Below are positions 1-7,893 of a stretch of 33,247 nt of DNA, piece by piece. This DNA comes from an uncultured Lachnospiraceae bacterium (lineage in GTDB: Bacteria; Bacillota; Clostridia; Lachnospirales; Lachnospiraceae), in the NCBI GenBank assembly GCA_948470905.1, contig CAOKQK010000038.1:1-33247 (forward strand). The letters run 5' to 3'. The notes below the pieces were generated by a model, which did no database searches, was not told the origin of the DNA, and saw only the letters and a list, made by a program, of their open reading frames with translations. Each line of letters opens with the position of its first letter. The stretch's first letter is position 1. The position numbers and the translations under genes are program-made.

Positions 1-38
1 GTGAGAGGGCGGCGTCTTGACCGCTTGACCAATTAGCC
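1..38 (-). tRNA. tRNA-Glu (anticodon CUC), 5' half, cut by window edge
   Basis: Read on the minus strand from 38 down to 1, the sequence gives a 7-base acceptor strand (GGCTAAT), then T8 G9, a D arm closed by GTC/GAC, a spacer base, the 5' anticodon stem CCGCC and the loop CTCTCAC. The loop centre CTC is a glutamate anticodon reading GAG. The D-arm and anticodon arm strongly resemble Firmicutes tRNA-Glu. The 3' anticodon stem, T arm and acceptor 3' strand lie outside the window, so folding cannot be completed here. Confidence 0.85.
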
Positions 39-85
39 ATCACTATTTTGTGCCTGCAGTGATGTATCACCCGCATTGCTTTTTT

Positions 86-114
86 ATAATACAACAGATT
101 TCTGGAAAATGCAA
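86..114 (-). promoter_or_regulatory. sigma-A-type promoter for the tRNA-Glu transcript
   Basis: On the minus strand a -35 box TTGCAT (109-114) and a -10 box TATTAT (86-91) are separated by exactly 17 bases. Transcription would begin near position 79, about 40 bases before the tRNA 5' end. It is divergent from the topA promoter. This is pattern-based; the start site has not been mapped. Confidence 0.6.
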
Positions 115-165
115 GTGTTTTTTTGAAAAAAATGAAAAAAATTTTTGAGGGCTTTCCAGTGTGTT

Positions 166-180
166 ATTTTCCTGAAAAAT
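166..180 (+). promoter_or_regulatory. possible CodY box upstream of topA
   Basis: This 15-mer matches 12 of 15 positions of the published CodY consensus AATTTTCWGAAAATT, and it ends 11 bases before the topA -35 box. The surrounding 70 bases are very AT-rich, so a chance match is quite possible. The presence of codY two genes away makes the idea reasonable but does not prove it. Confidence 0.25.
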
Positions 181-191
181 TTATAAAAAAC

Positions 192-220
192 TTGCACCTC
201 CGAATAATTTAGTGTATAGT
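192..220 (+). promoter_or_regulatory. sigma-A-type promoter of topA
   Basis: TTGCAC (192-197), a 17-base spacer and TATAGT (215-220) make a good vegetative promoter. The predicted start near 227 leaves a leader of about 70 bases before the topA start codon. An A/T-tract region (about 115-147) lies upstream. Confidence 0.7.
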
Positions 221-297
221 GGTTCACGATTAGTTTGCGAGAGGATATTCGTGTCTGTTTCCGCAGGCGGTTAGAGGAGAAATAAAGAGGGATCAAA

Positions 298-2385
298 ATG
301 GCTAAGTATCTGGTAATTGTGGAGTCACCATCGAAAATTAAGACTATCAAGAAGTTTCTGGGGAGTCAGTATGAGGTTGCGGCGAGCAACGGGCATGTGA
401 GGGATCTGCCCAAGAGCGCGCTGGGGATTGACGTTGAACATGATTATGAACCAAAGTATATAACCATCAGGGGAAAGGGCGATATCCTTGCGAACCTGCG
501 CAGGGAGGTGAAAAAGGCGGAGAAAATTTATCTTGCAACCGACCCTGATAGAGAGGGAGAGGCAATCTCCTGGCATCTGATGGCGGCGCTGAAGCTGGAA
601 AATATGGAAGACAAGAAGGTATACCGCATCACTTTTAACGAGATCACGAAAAAGGCGGTGAAGGATTCCTTCAAAAATGCCAGGGAGCTTGACATGAACC
701 TGGTGAATGCCCAGCAGGCGCGCCGTATGCTGGACCGGATGGTGGGCTACCGCATATCGCCCCTTCTGTGGAAGAAGATCAAGAGGGGACTGAGCGCGGG
801 GCGGGTGCAGTCGGTGGCGCTGCGTCTCATCTGTGACAGGGAGGACGAGATCAATGCGTTCGTGCCGGAAGAATACTGGACGCTGGAGGCGAACCTGAGC
901 GTGAAGGGGGAGAAGAAGCCCATCTGCGCCAAATATTATGGGACGGTATCGGAGAAGAAGGCCATCGGGAATAAAGAGCAGGTGCAGGAGATCATGGATT
1001 CCTTAAAGGAGGAGAAATTCTCTGTTAAGGAAGTAAAGCGGGGGGAGCGGGTTAAGAAGGCGCCTCAGGCGTTTACCACATCCACCCTCCAGCAGGAGGC
1101 CAGCAAGGTGCTGAATTTCTCCACGCAGAAGACCATGCGCCTGGCGCAGCAGCTTTATGAGGGCGTGGATATCAAGGGGGAGGGGACTGTGGCTCTGATC
1201 ACCTACCTGCGTACCGATTCCACCCGTGTCTCTGAGGAAGCGGCAAAGGCCGCGGAGGATTATATCGGCGCCAACTATGGGGCTGAGTATCAGATGACAG
1301 TTTCAGCTGAGAAAAAAAGCGGGCATAAGATCCAGGATGCCCATGAAGCGATCCGGCCCACGGAGATAGAGAGGATTCCCGTGTCCTTAAAGGATGAACT
1401 GCCAAGAGATCTGTACCGGCTGTACCAGCTGATCTGGAAAAGGTTTGTGGCAAGCCGCATGAGCGGGGCGAAGTATGAGACGACTTCTGTGAAGATCAGG
1501 GCGGGAGAGCATATTTTCACGGTGTCCGCATCCGCCCTTAAGTTTGACGGGTACTTAAGTGTGTACAGTTCCGAGGATGATAAGGAAGAGGTTAATACCC
1601 TGACGGGGAAGCTTGGCGGGGACAGCGAGCTTGCTTTTATTTCATTTGATCCCAGGCAGCATTTTACCCAGCCTCCTGCTCATTACACGGAGGCGGCCAT
1701 GGTGAAGGAGCTGGAGGAGCTGGGGATCGGGCGTCCAAGCACTTACGCCGCCACGATCACCACGATCCTTGCCAGGCGCTATGTGGTAAAGGAGAATAAG
1801 AACCTTTATGTGACAGAGCTGGGGGAAGTGGTCAACAATATGATGAAGGAAGCATTTCCCAGTATTGTGGATGTGAACTTCACGGCGAATATGGAGGCTT
1901 TGCTGGACGGTGTTGAGGAGGGCAGCGTAAAGTGGAAGACGGTGGTGGAGAATTTCTACCCGGATCTGGACGATGCCGTGAATCTGGCGGAGCAGGAGCT
2001 GTCCAAGATCACCATCGCGGACGAGGTCAGTGATGAGGTCTGTGAGCTCTGCGGAAGGCAGATGGTGATCAAGTACGGTCCCCACGGGAGGTTTCTGGCA
2101 TGTCCCGGGTTCCCGGAGTGCCGCAACACCAAGCCGTATTATGAGAAGATCGGCGTGCCCTGTCCCAAGTGCGGCAAGGATATTGTGCTGAAAAAGACCA
2201 AAAAAGGACGGAAGTACTATGGATGCATTGATAATCCGGACTGTGACTTCATGGTATGGCAGAAGCCTTCCGGACAGAATTGTCCCAAGTGCGGGGAGCC
2301 GCTTTTGATCAAGGGCAGCAGACTTGTATGTGCCAATGGCCAGTGTGGGTATGCATGTGTGTCGGAATTGTCTCAAAAATTGTAA
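298..2385 (+). CDS. topA: DNA topoisomerase I (type IA)
   Basis: This cytoplasmic enzyme relaxes negative supercoils by a single-strand cut and rejoining through a 5'-phosphotyrosine. At 695 residues it has the usual bacterial length. The N-terminal TOPRIM domain carries the catalytic Glu9 (VESPSK) and the metal-binding DPDREGE motif at 82-88. The active-site tyrosine is Tyr303 in ITYLRTDSTR. The C-terminus, from about residue 588, contains three four-cysteine zinc-finger motifs of the kind found in topoisomerase I tails. The ATG at 298 follows an AGAGG ribosome binding site at 286-290. It is transcribed from its own promoter and is followed by codY, the same order (topA ... codY, fla/che) known in Bacillus. 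The N-terminus, catalytic core and zinc tail are all intact. Confidence 0.98.
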   Translation: MAKYLVIVESPSKIKTIKKFLGSQYEVAASNGHVRDLPKSALGIDVEHDYEPKYITIRGKGDILANLRREVKKAEKIYLATDPDREGEAISWHLMAALKLENMEDKKVYRITFNEITKKAVKDSFKNARELDMNLVNAQQARRMLDRMVGYRISPLLWKKIKRGLSAGRVQSVALRLICDREDEINAFVPEEYWTLEANLSVKGEKKPICAKYYGTVSEKKAIGNKEQVQEIMDSLKEEKFSVKEVKRGERVKKAPQAFTTSTLQQEASKVLNFSTQKTMRLAQQLYEGVDIKGEGTVALITYLRTDSTRVSEEAAKAAEDYIGANYGAEYQMTVSAEKKSGHKIQDAHEAIRPTEIERIPVSLKDELPRDLYRLYQLIWKRFVASRMSGAKYETTSVKIRAGEHIFTVSASALKFDGYLSVYSSEDDKEEVNTLTGKLGGDSELAFISFDPRQHFTQPPAHYTEAAMVKELEELGIGRPSTYAATITTILARRYVVKENKNLYVTELGEVVNNMMKEAFPSIVDVNFTANMEALLDGVEEGSVKWKTVVENFYPDLDDAVNLAEQELSKITIADEVSDEVCELCGRQMVIKYGPHGRFLACPGFPECRNTKPYYEKIGVPCPKCGKDIVLKKTKKGRKYYGCIDNPDCDFMVWQKPSGQNCPKCGEPLLIKGSRLVCANGQCGYACVSELSQKL

Positions 2386-2414
2386 AAAAAAGACAAAGTT
2401 ACGCAAATTATACA

Positions 2415-2443
2415 TTGTAATCTGATATTTTATGTGATAAAAT
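2415..2443 (+). promoter_or_regulatory. extended -10 promoter of codY
   Basis: TTGTAA (2415-2420), a 17-base spacer and TAAAAT (2438-2443) are seen. A TG dinucleotide at 2435-2436, one base before the -10 box, makes it an extended -10 promoter. It lies in the 142-base gap after topA. No clear terminator for topA is visible in this gap, so read-through from topA into codY is likely as well. Confidence 0.65.
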
Positions 2444-2527
2444 AGATGATGATAACGGTTCAGCCTTCCGGCATCGCTGGGGTCATGTCGGCGCAGGCGT
2501 TGGAGAAGCACAGGCGGAGGGGCATGT

Positions 2528-3316
2528 ATGAGTAGTGTACAGCTTTTGGATAAGACCAGGAAAATTGGGAAACTTCTGCATAATAATAATTCCAGCAAGG
2601 TAGTGTTCAACGATATCTGCAGGGTCATGCGGGAGATTATTTTTTCCAATGTCCTGGTGATCAGCCGCAAGGGGAAGGTACTGGGAGTCGGCAGGGCAGA
2701 GGGAATCGAGCCGATCTGCGAGCTCATGGATGAGACCGTGGGAGGGTTTGTGGATCCTGCACTGAATGAAAGGCTGCTGGGAGTGCTCTCCACCAAGGAG
2801 AATGTCAATCTGGAGACGCTTGGCTTTGAGGGCGCCGACATCAGGAAGCTTCAGGCGATCATCACTCCCATAGAGATCGCGGGGGAGCGTCTGGGGACAC
2901 TTTTCATCTATAAGAGTGACGCTCAGTATGATATTGATGATATCATACTCTGTGAGTACGGGGCTACCGTGGTGGGGCTGGAGATGCTGCGCGCGGTGAA
3001 CGAGGAGAACGCGGAGGAAAGCCGTAAGGTGGCAGTGGTGAAGTCCGCCATCAACACGCTGTCCTTCTCGGAGATGGAAGCGATCATCCATATTTTTGAC
3101 GAGCTGGGCGGCATGGAGGGCATCCTGGTGGCGAGCAAGATTGCGGACAGGGTTGGCATCACGCGTTCTGTCATTGTCAACGCGCTGCGGAAATTTGAGA
3201 GCGCCGGGGTCATCGAGTCCAGGTCTTCCGGGATGAAGGGAACCTATATCAAGGTTTTGAATGATGTGGTCTTTGACGAGATAGAGGAGCTGAAGCGTCA
3301 GAGCCAGAATAAATGA
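2528..3316 (+). CDS. codY: global transcriptional regulator CodY
   Basis: CodY is a dimeric DNA-binding protein that senses branched-chain amino acids and GTP and represses many stationary-phase, amino-acid and motility genes in Firmicutes. At 262 residues it has the family length. An N-terminal GAF ligand domain covers roughly residues 1-155. The C-terminal winged helix-turn-helix at about 200-234 contains the near-invariant family stretches ASKIADRVGITRS and ESAGVIESR. The ATG at 2528 follows GCGGAGGGG (2515-2522). An ATG at 2524 in another frame opens only a three-codon ORF. codY heads the fla/che region, as in B. subtilis, but here a terminator separates it from flgB. Confidence 0.97.
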   Translation: MSSVQLLDKTRKIGKLLHNNNSSKVVFNDICRVMREIIFSNVLVISRKGKVLGVGRAEGIEPICELMDETVGGFVDPALNERLLGVLSTKENVNLETLGFEGADIRKLQAIITPIEIAGERLGTLFIYKSDAQYDIDDIILCEYGATVVGLEMLRAVNEENAEESRKVAVVKSAINTLSFSEMEAIIHIFDELGGMEGILVASKIADRVGITRSVIVNALRKFESAGVIESRSSGMKGTYIKVLNDVVFDEIEELKRQSQNK

Positions 3317-3415
3317 AGTATGAAATAGAAACAGCATGAAAATTGAATAGCGGTGGATGCAAAAGGATTTGCGTTTGTCCATGGACCAGGAGAGGCTCCT
3401 GAGGATAAAAACAGT

Positions 3416-3455
3416 AAGGGATTATTGAACAGGCAATAATTCCCTTTGTTTTTTT
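3416..3455 (+). terminator. rho-independent terminator after codY
   Basis: A 12-base-pair stem with one bulged base (arms 3416-3427 and 3434-3446, loop AACAGG) is followed directly by a T-rich tract (3447-3455, one G interrupting). It should end most codY transcripts before the flagellar operon. Confidence 0.85.
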
Positions 3456-3566
3456 GGGGCTGTGCCATGGTACGGTTATTCCGTTATTTTGCAGGGTTTA
3501 TTATTGCATCGACTTATAAAAAAAGCATGTGTTTTATTTTTTTTAGAGAAAAGAGTAGATTTTCTA

Positions 3567-3595
3567 TTGTTTTTTTGCCGGAATGAATTTATAAT
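3567..3595 (+). promoter_or_regulatory. sigma-A-type promoter of the fla/che operon
   Basis: A consensus -10 box TATAAT (3590-3595) lies 17 bases after TTGTTT (3567-3572). The predicted start near 3602 gives a leader of about 110 bases before flgB. The upstream stretch is T-rich, as is common for strong Firmicutes promoters. Confidence 0.7.
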
Positions 3596-3680
3596 AGAAA
3601 AGAATGGGGTGCGTTGCATGCCTTGTTTTTACATGCTGAAAAGGGAAAGTTTGGATGTTACGTTCAAATTTTGAGATCAT

Positions 3681-3696
3681 GTCTGCGGAAGCGGAC
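3681..3696 (+). other. stem-loop with GGAA tetraloop before the flgB ribosome binding site
   Basis: GTCTGC and GCGGAC pair (one G-U) around a GGAA loop, a GNRA-type tetraloop. The stem ends one base before GGGGAGG (3697-3703), so it could affect translation initiation or act as a tertiary-contact or mRNA-stabilising element. Confidence 0.5.
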
Positions 3697-3711
3697 GGGG
3701 AGGTATAAAGT

Positions 3712-4110
3712 ATGTTTCAGTCAAATGTGTTCGACTATATCAATGTGCTGGACAGGGCGGCTGATGCCAGCTGGCTTAGGAATCAGGCGATTACCAACAA
3801 TATTTCCAATGTAGACACTCCCGGCTATAAGAGGCAGGATGTGGCTTTTGAGGAGGTGCTCGAAAAGGCTTTGGGAAGGAACCGGTATGAGTCTATGGAT
3901 TCCAAGGTGGGTTCCATCCAGGAGGGCAGGCTCCATCGTTTGTCTCCGGTGGTATACAGGGATTATGAGGGGTTTTCCTACCGCCTGGACAAAAACAATG
4001 TGGATATTGAGAATGAGAATGTGATGCTCGCTGAGAACCAGTTAAAGTATCAGGGACTGGTCAACAGCATCAGCCAGGACTTTATGAACTTAAAGGCTGT
4101 CCTTAAGTAA
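3712..4110 (+). CDS. flgB: flagellar proximal rod protein FlgB
   Basis: FlgB is one of the rod subunits that connect the MS ring to the distal rod and hook. It is exported by the flagellar type III apparatus. The 132 residues match the family length. The N-terminus has the rod/hook signature NNISNVDTPGYKRQ at about residues 28-41, and the C-terminus forms the second half of the coiled-coil core found in axial proteins. The ATG at 3712 follows GGGGAGG. It is the first gene of the operon, and its stop codon lies inside a stem-loop (4096-4117). Confidence 0.96.
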   Translation: MFQSNVFDYINVLDRAADASWLRNQAITNNISNVDTPGYKRQDVAFEEVLEKALGRNRYESMDSKVGSIQEGRLHRLSPVVYRDYEGFSYRLDKNNVDIENENVMLAENQLKYQGLVNSISQDFMNLKAVLK

Positions 4111-4117
4111 GGACGGC
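4096..4117 (+). other. stem-loop spanning the flgB stop codon
   Basis: GTCCTTA and TAAGGAC (4099-4105 and 4108-4114) are perfect inverted arms, extended by three more pairs (one G-U) to 4096-4117. The flgB TAA (4108-4110) forms part of the stem. There is no T tract, so it is more likely an mRNA processing or stability element than a terminator. Confidence 0.55.
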
Positions 4118-4175
4118 ACCATCGGGGCGGGAACTTTATTAAGGAGTCATATTTAAGGATGAGAGGAGATAAGAT

Positions 4176-4625
4176 ATGAGTATGTTTTCAGCTTTTAATA
4201 TCAGTGCCACGGGCATGACGGCACAGAGATACAGAATGGATATTATTTCGCAGAATGTGGCAAACGCCAGCACCACGCGGACCGCAGACGGCACTCCCTA
4301 CCGGAGGCAGATCGTCAGCTTCGAGGAGAAGCCGGGGCAGACGTCTTTCAGCCATGTCCTGGGGAAGGCGGCTTACAGCCATGGGTACTCGGGGAACGGG
4401 GTCAAGGTTTCCGGCGTATTTGAGGATCATAAGACAGAGATGAATATGGTCTATGACCCTTCCCATCCCGACGCGGACGAGGACGGGTATGTGGCTTATC
4501 CCAATGTGAACATTATCACGGAAATGACCAACATGATTGATGCCAGCCGTGCTTATGAGGCCAATTCCACGGCTTTCAGCGCCAGCAAGTCCATGGCCCT
4601 TAACGGGTTGCAGATCGGGCAGTAG
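4176..4625 (+). CDS. flgC: flagellar proximal rod protein FlgC
   Basis: FlgC is a second proximal rod subunit, exported and assembled next to FlgB. At 149 residues it is typical. The N-terminal axial signature is present in the form QNVANAST at about residues 28-35, and the C-terminal stretch MIDASRAYEANST is characteristic of FlgC. The ATG at 4176 is placed seven bases after AGGAG (4164-4168). It is separated from flgB by 65 bases and from fliE by 172 bases. The latter gap contains a six-pair stem-loop but no gene. Confidence 0.96.
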   Translation: MSMFSAFNISATGMTAQRYRMDIISQNVANASTTRTADGTPYRRQIVSFEEKPGQTSFSHVLGKAAYSHGYSGNGVKVSGVFEDHKTEMNMVYDPSHPDADEDGYVAYPNVNIITEMTNMIDASRAYEANSTAFSASKSMALNGLQIGQ

Positions 4626-4678
4626 CGGGCGGCAGGCTGATGCGGGATTAAGAAGAAAGATTAATTGAGACAGGAACT

Positions 4679-4704
4679 CTGCCGTCCAAAACAGCAGGCG
4701 GCAG
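4679..4704 (+). other. stem-loop in the flgC-fliE gap
   Basis: CTGCCG (4679-4684) and CGGCAG (4699-4704) are perfect six-base arms with a 14-base loop. A second small hairpin (GGAGC/GCTCC, 4735-4749) follows. Neither has a T tract. The 172-base gap shows no ORF with a ribosome binding site. Confidence 0.4.
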
Positions 4705-4797
4705 GATAAACAGGGATGCGCACGGCCGCAGGCGGGAGCTGACTGCTCCGCAATAGGCGGATGGCGCAGCAAATATAGGACAGGAGATACATAGAAA

Positions 4798-5136
4798 ATG
4801 GAGTATTCAACGATTACGAGCGTCTCCGGCATTTCGGGGATCCCCTCGGTGGAGAGGGTGTCCTCCCTGACGGGCGCGCTTGCTCCTAAAACGGAGAAGG
4901 CGGACGGGACGCTTTTCGATTCCTTTTTAAACGCGGCGATCGACAATATCAAGACTACAAACGGGTACCTCTCCGCATGGGAGAATGAGGAGATCAGATT
5001 TGCGCTTGGTGAGACAGAGAACACACATGACCTGACCATCGCCATGCAGAAGGCTTCCACGGCGCTGCAGTACACGGTGTCGATCCGTGACAGGCTGCTC
5101 GACGCTTATAAGGAGATCATGCAGATTCAGATTTAA
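4798..5136 (+). CDS. fliE: flagellar hook-basal body protein FliE
   Basis: FliE joins the MS ring (FliF) to the proximal rod and is the first axial protein exported. At 112 residues it is close to the usual 100-110. The C-terminal half, containing LTIAMQKASTALQYTVSIRDR and a tail resembling LLDAYKEIMQIQI, is the conserved FliE region; the N-terminal 35 residues are variable and Ser/Thr/Gly-rich. The ATG at 4798 follows AGGAG at 4782-4786. It sits between flgC and fliF, the invariant order in Firmicutes. Confidence 0.95.
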   Translation: MEYSTITSVSGISGIPSVERVSSLTGALAPKTEKADGTLFDSFLNAAIDNIKTTNGYLSAWENEEIRFALGETENTHDLTIAMQKASTALQYTVSIRDRLLDAYKEIMQIQI

Positions 5137-5161
5137 ATTTTCGACTTAGGGGAGAAGTACC

Positions 5162-6769
5162 ATGGCTGAGAGGCTAAAAGGAGTATTAGGAAAAATACTG
5201 GAATGGTGGAATAAATTTACCAGTAAACAAAAGACGATCATCATTGCCATGGCGGCGGTGGTGATACTGACCCTGGCGATCATCATCTATGCCTTTTCCA
5301 GGCCGCAGTATGAGAGGCTTGGCACCTATGAGACCAGCAAGGAGTCAGCTGAGGTGATTTCCATATTGGATGCAAGCGGTATCGCGCACACGGAGTCACA
5401 GGATCTGAGTGTGGTTTATGTGGAGAAGGGAAACCTGTCCGCTGCCATATATGCGCTTGCGCAGGGAGGCTATAAGGCCGGCGCGCTGGAGTATAAGGAT
5501 GTGGTGGATACGGGCATGTCGATCACATCGGCTGACAGGGCGAACATGGAGGCACTCTGGATCGCAAGGCGGATTGAAGAAATCCTGGGTGAGCTGGAAT
5601 CGGTGAAGGGCGTCAAGGCTATGGTGACGCGTCCCAAAGATTTCGGGACTCTGTACGCCCAGCAGGAGGAGACATCCGTATCTGTGACATTGACCTTGAA
5701 GGAGCCCCTCACATCCGCGCAGTCGGCAGCCATGGCGAGGAATGTGGCGGTGATGGTGGGCAACAAGACCACGGCGAATATTGCCATATGGGATCAGGAT
5801 GCTAATCTTCTGTTTGCCGGAGGGGATGACTTCAGTGAGTCCGGCATCGCAAGCTCCATGCAGGAGCTTCAGGAGCAGATGCAGTCCATGGTGGCCAACG
5901 AAGTGAAAAAGGTGCTTTTGGGAACACAGCAGTTTGACCTCATCTCCGTTTCCAGCCATCTGAACATGGATTTCTCGTCCTATGAGAGGGCGACAAAGGA
6001 ATATTATGGGAATGGGACGGACAACACCGGCATGGTACAGCGCCAGGATACTTTCAGCCAGGAGAGCACCGGCAGCCTGGGCGGGATCCCGGGAACGGAT
6101 TCCAATGGAGGGGATCTGACGGACTATGTCTATTCCGATTATAACAACAGCCAGTCCAGCCAGGAGGAGAAGTCTACAGATTATGCACTTAATCAGTTTG
6201 ACGAATACATAAAGCGTGCGGCGGGCACGTCGGTGGATTACAACAATTCCTCCCTTGCCATCTCCATGATAACCGTCAGAGAGTATCATGAGGAGAATGC
6301 AAAGGCCCAGGGACTGCTGGACGGGATCACATGGGAGCAGTTCAAGGAAGAAAACCGTGCGGATGTCAGGCAGACGGTTGATGAGGAGTTTTATCAGATG
6401 GCTGCCCATGCCACGGGCATCAGCAGGAACAACATCACGATCATTGCCTACGAGCATCCCATCTTCTGGGATAAAGAGGGAATGGATATCAGCGCTACGG
6501 ATGTGCTGAGTATCGTGATGATCGTCCTGATCCTGGCACTGCTGGGATTTGTCGTGCTGCGCAGTATGGCAGGCAGGAAGGAAAACGTGGAGGAGGAAGA
6601 AGAACTGTCAGTGGAAGATATGCTGCAGTCCACGCCTGAGGAGGTTCTTGAGGATATTGATGTGGAGGCAAAATCTGAGACACGCAGGCTGATAGAGAAG
6701 TTTGTAGATGAGAATCCGGAGGCGGCGGCAAATCTGCTGAGAAACTGGCTGAACGACGACTGGGGCTAG
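5162..6769 (+). CDS. fliF: flagellar MS-ring protein FliF
   Basis: FliF forms the MS ring in the cytoplasmic membrane and is the base on which the export gate and C ring assemble. The 535 residues fit the family. There are two membrane segments, at about 25-45 and 448-466, with a long extracytoplasmic ring-building part between them. The cytoplasmic tail (about 467-535) ends in an amphipathic FliG-binding segment rich in acidic and Leu/Trp residues (ANLLRNWLNDDW). The Ser/Gly/Asn-rich stretch at about 290-345 corresponds to the variable beta-collar region. The ATG at 5162 follows AGGGGAGA. The stop codon lies in a stem-loop. Confidence 0.97.
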   Translation: MAERLKGVLGKILEWWNKFTSKQKTIIIAMAAVVILTLAIIIYAFSRPQYERLGTYETSKESAEVISILDASGIAHTESQDLSVVYVEKGNLSAAIYALAQGGYKAGALEYKDVVDTGMSITSADRANMEALWIARRIEEILGELESVKGVKAMVTRPKDFGTLYAQQEETSVSVTLTLKEPLTSAQSAAMARNVAVMVGNKTTANIAIWDQDANLLFAGGDDFSESGIASSMQELQEQMQSMVANEVKKVLLGTQQFDLISVSSHLNMDFSSYERATKEYYGNGTDNTGMVQRQDTFSQESTGSLGGIPGTDSNGGDLTDYVYSDYNNSQSSQEEKSTDYALNQFDEYIKRAAGTSVDYNNSSLAISMITVREYHEENAKAQGLLDGITWEQFKEENRADVRQTVDEEFYQMAAHATGISRNNITIIAYEHPIFWDKEGMDISATDVLSIVMIVLILALLGFVVLRSMAGRKENVEEEEELSVEDMLQSTPEEVLEDIDVEAKSETRRLIEKFVDENPEAAANLLRNWLNDDWG

Positions 6770-6789
6770 TACTCCGTATCCGGAGTACT
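6768..6789 (+). other. stem-loop spanning the fliF stop codon
   Basis: A perfect nine-pair stem, AGTACTCCG (6768-6776) and CGGAGTACT (6781-6789), encloses a TATC loop. The fliF TAG (6767-6769) overlaps its 5' arm. It lies about 80 bases before fliG and has no T tract, so an mRNA stabilising or processing role is more likely than termination. Confidence 0.6.
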
Positions 6790-6870
6790 GGTGTGGCGGT
6801 TTCTCAGCCTGAGGCTCAAAGCCATAAAGATTTTGGGAGTAGTTAAAAAGAGGGAAAGAGGTAGAACGTT

Positions 6871-7893
6871 ATGCCCAAAGGCGCACAGAAGGAAGATGGG
6901 ATCAGAGGGATACAAAAGGCGGCTATTTTGCTTATTTCGCTGGGACCGGAGAGGGCTGCCGGTATATTCAAGCACTTAAAGGAGGAGGAGATTGAGGAGC
7001 TGACGCTGGAAATTGCCAATACCAGGAGTGTGACGCCCCAGGTGAAGGATGAGGTCATCAACGAGTTTTATGAGATATGTCTGGCGCAGCAGTACATAGC
7101 GGAGGGCGGCATCGGCTACGCGAAGGATCTTTTGGAGAAGGCGATCGGAAACGAGAAGGCCATGGAGGTCATCAGCAAGCTGACGGCTTCCCTGCAGGTA
7201 AAGCCTTTCGAGTTCATCCGGAAGACGGATCCGTCACAGCTGATCAACTTTATCCAGGACGAACATCCTCAGACTATCGCGTTGATCCTGTCTTATCTTG
7301 CACCGGCACAGGCAGCGCTGATCGTCTCGGCACTGCCTCCCGACAGGCAGGCGGATGTGGCGAGGCGTATCGCTGTCATGGACCGGACCAGTCCCGATGT
7401 CATCAAGGAGGTGGAGAAGGTGTTGGAATCCAAGCTTACCAACCTGGTGAACCAGGATTTCACAATCGTTGGCGGCGTGGACGCTGTGGTGGAGATCCTG
7501 AACACGGTGGACAGAGGTACAGAGCGCCATATCATGGAGACTCTGGAGATCGAGGAGCCGGAACTTGCCGACGAGATCAGAAAGAAGATGTTTGTGTTCG
7601 AAGATATCCTGCTTTTGGACGACAGGGCGATACAGCGAGTGCTGCGTGATGTTGACAATAATGATCTGGCAATCGCTCTCAAGAGCGCAAATGAGGAGGT
7701 GCAGAACGCTGTGTTCAACAACCTTTCCAAGCGTCTTGCGGTTATGATCAAGGAAGATATGGAATTCATGGGTCCTGTGCGTATGAAGGATGTGGAAGAA
7801 GCACAGCAGAAGATTGTAAATATCATAAGAAAGCTGGAGGATACCGGCGATATTGTAATCTCCAGAGGCGGAGGTGACGAGATCGTTGTCTAA
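6871..7893 (+). CDS. fliG: flagellar motor switch protein FliG
   Basis: FliG is the C-ring protein that contacts FliF above and the MotA stator outside, and so transmits torque and rotation sense. At 340 residues it has the family length. The middle domain has the EHPQTIAL motif at 131-138. The C-terminal torque domain carries the conserved charged helix around DEIRKKMF...LLDDRAIQRVLRDVD. The ATG at 6871 follows AAGAGGT (6856-6862). The last codons overlap the start of fliH by eight bases and also provide its ribosome binding site, so the two are translationally coupled. Confidence 0.98.
   Translation: MPKGAQKEDGIRGIQKAAILLISLGPERAAGIFKHLKEEEIEELTLEIANTRSVTPQVKDEVINEFYEICLAQQYIAEGGIGYAKDLLEKAIGNEKAMEVISKLTASLQVKPFEFIRKTDPSQLINFIQDEHPQTIALILSYLAPAQAALIVSALPPDRQADVARRIAVMDRTSPDVIKEVEKVLESKLTNLVNQDFTIVGGVDAVVEILNTVDRGTERHIMETLEIEEPELADEIRKKMFVFEDILLLDDRAIQRVLRDVDNNDLAIALKSANEEVQNAVFNNLSKRLAVMIKEDMEFMGPVRMKDVEEAQQKIVNIIRKLEDTGDIVISRGGGDEIVV

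Larger units (their letters stand above)
3317..3711 (+). other. 395-base gene-free region between codY and flgB
   Basis: This region holds a small perfect inverted repeat (3387-3401), the codY terminator (3416-3455), the flagellar operon promoter (3567-3595) and a leader of about 110 bases. The leader contains a possible 18-codon ORF (3618-3674) and a stem-loop with a GGAA tetraloop (3681-3696) placed just before the flgB ribosome binding site. I looked for, and did not find, the conserved core of a c-di-GMP-I riboswitch or a sigma-D (sigma-28) promoter. Confidence 0.7.

Noticed and set aside
1642-2841. 399-codon open frame on the minus strand
   Set aside because: It crosses the topA 3' end and codY start, which are certain genes with promoters and binding sites, and shows no recognisable domain.
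3602-3711. c-di-GMP-I (GEMM) riboswitch in the flgB leader
   Set aside because: Clostridial flgB leaders can carry one, but the conserved GEMM core and tetraloop-receptor sequences are not seen here, and about 110 bases with this content do not match.
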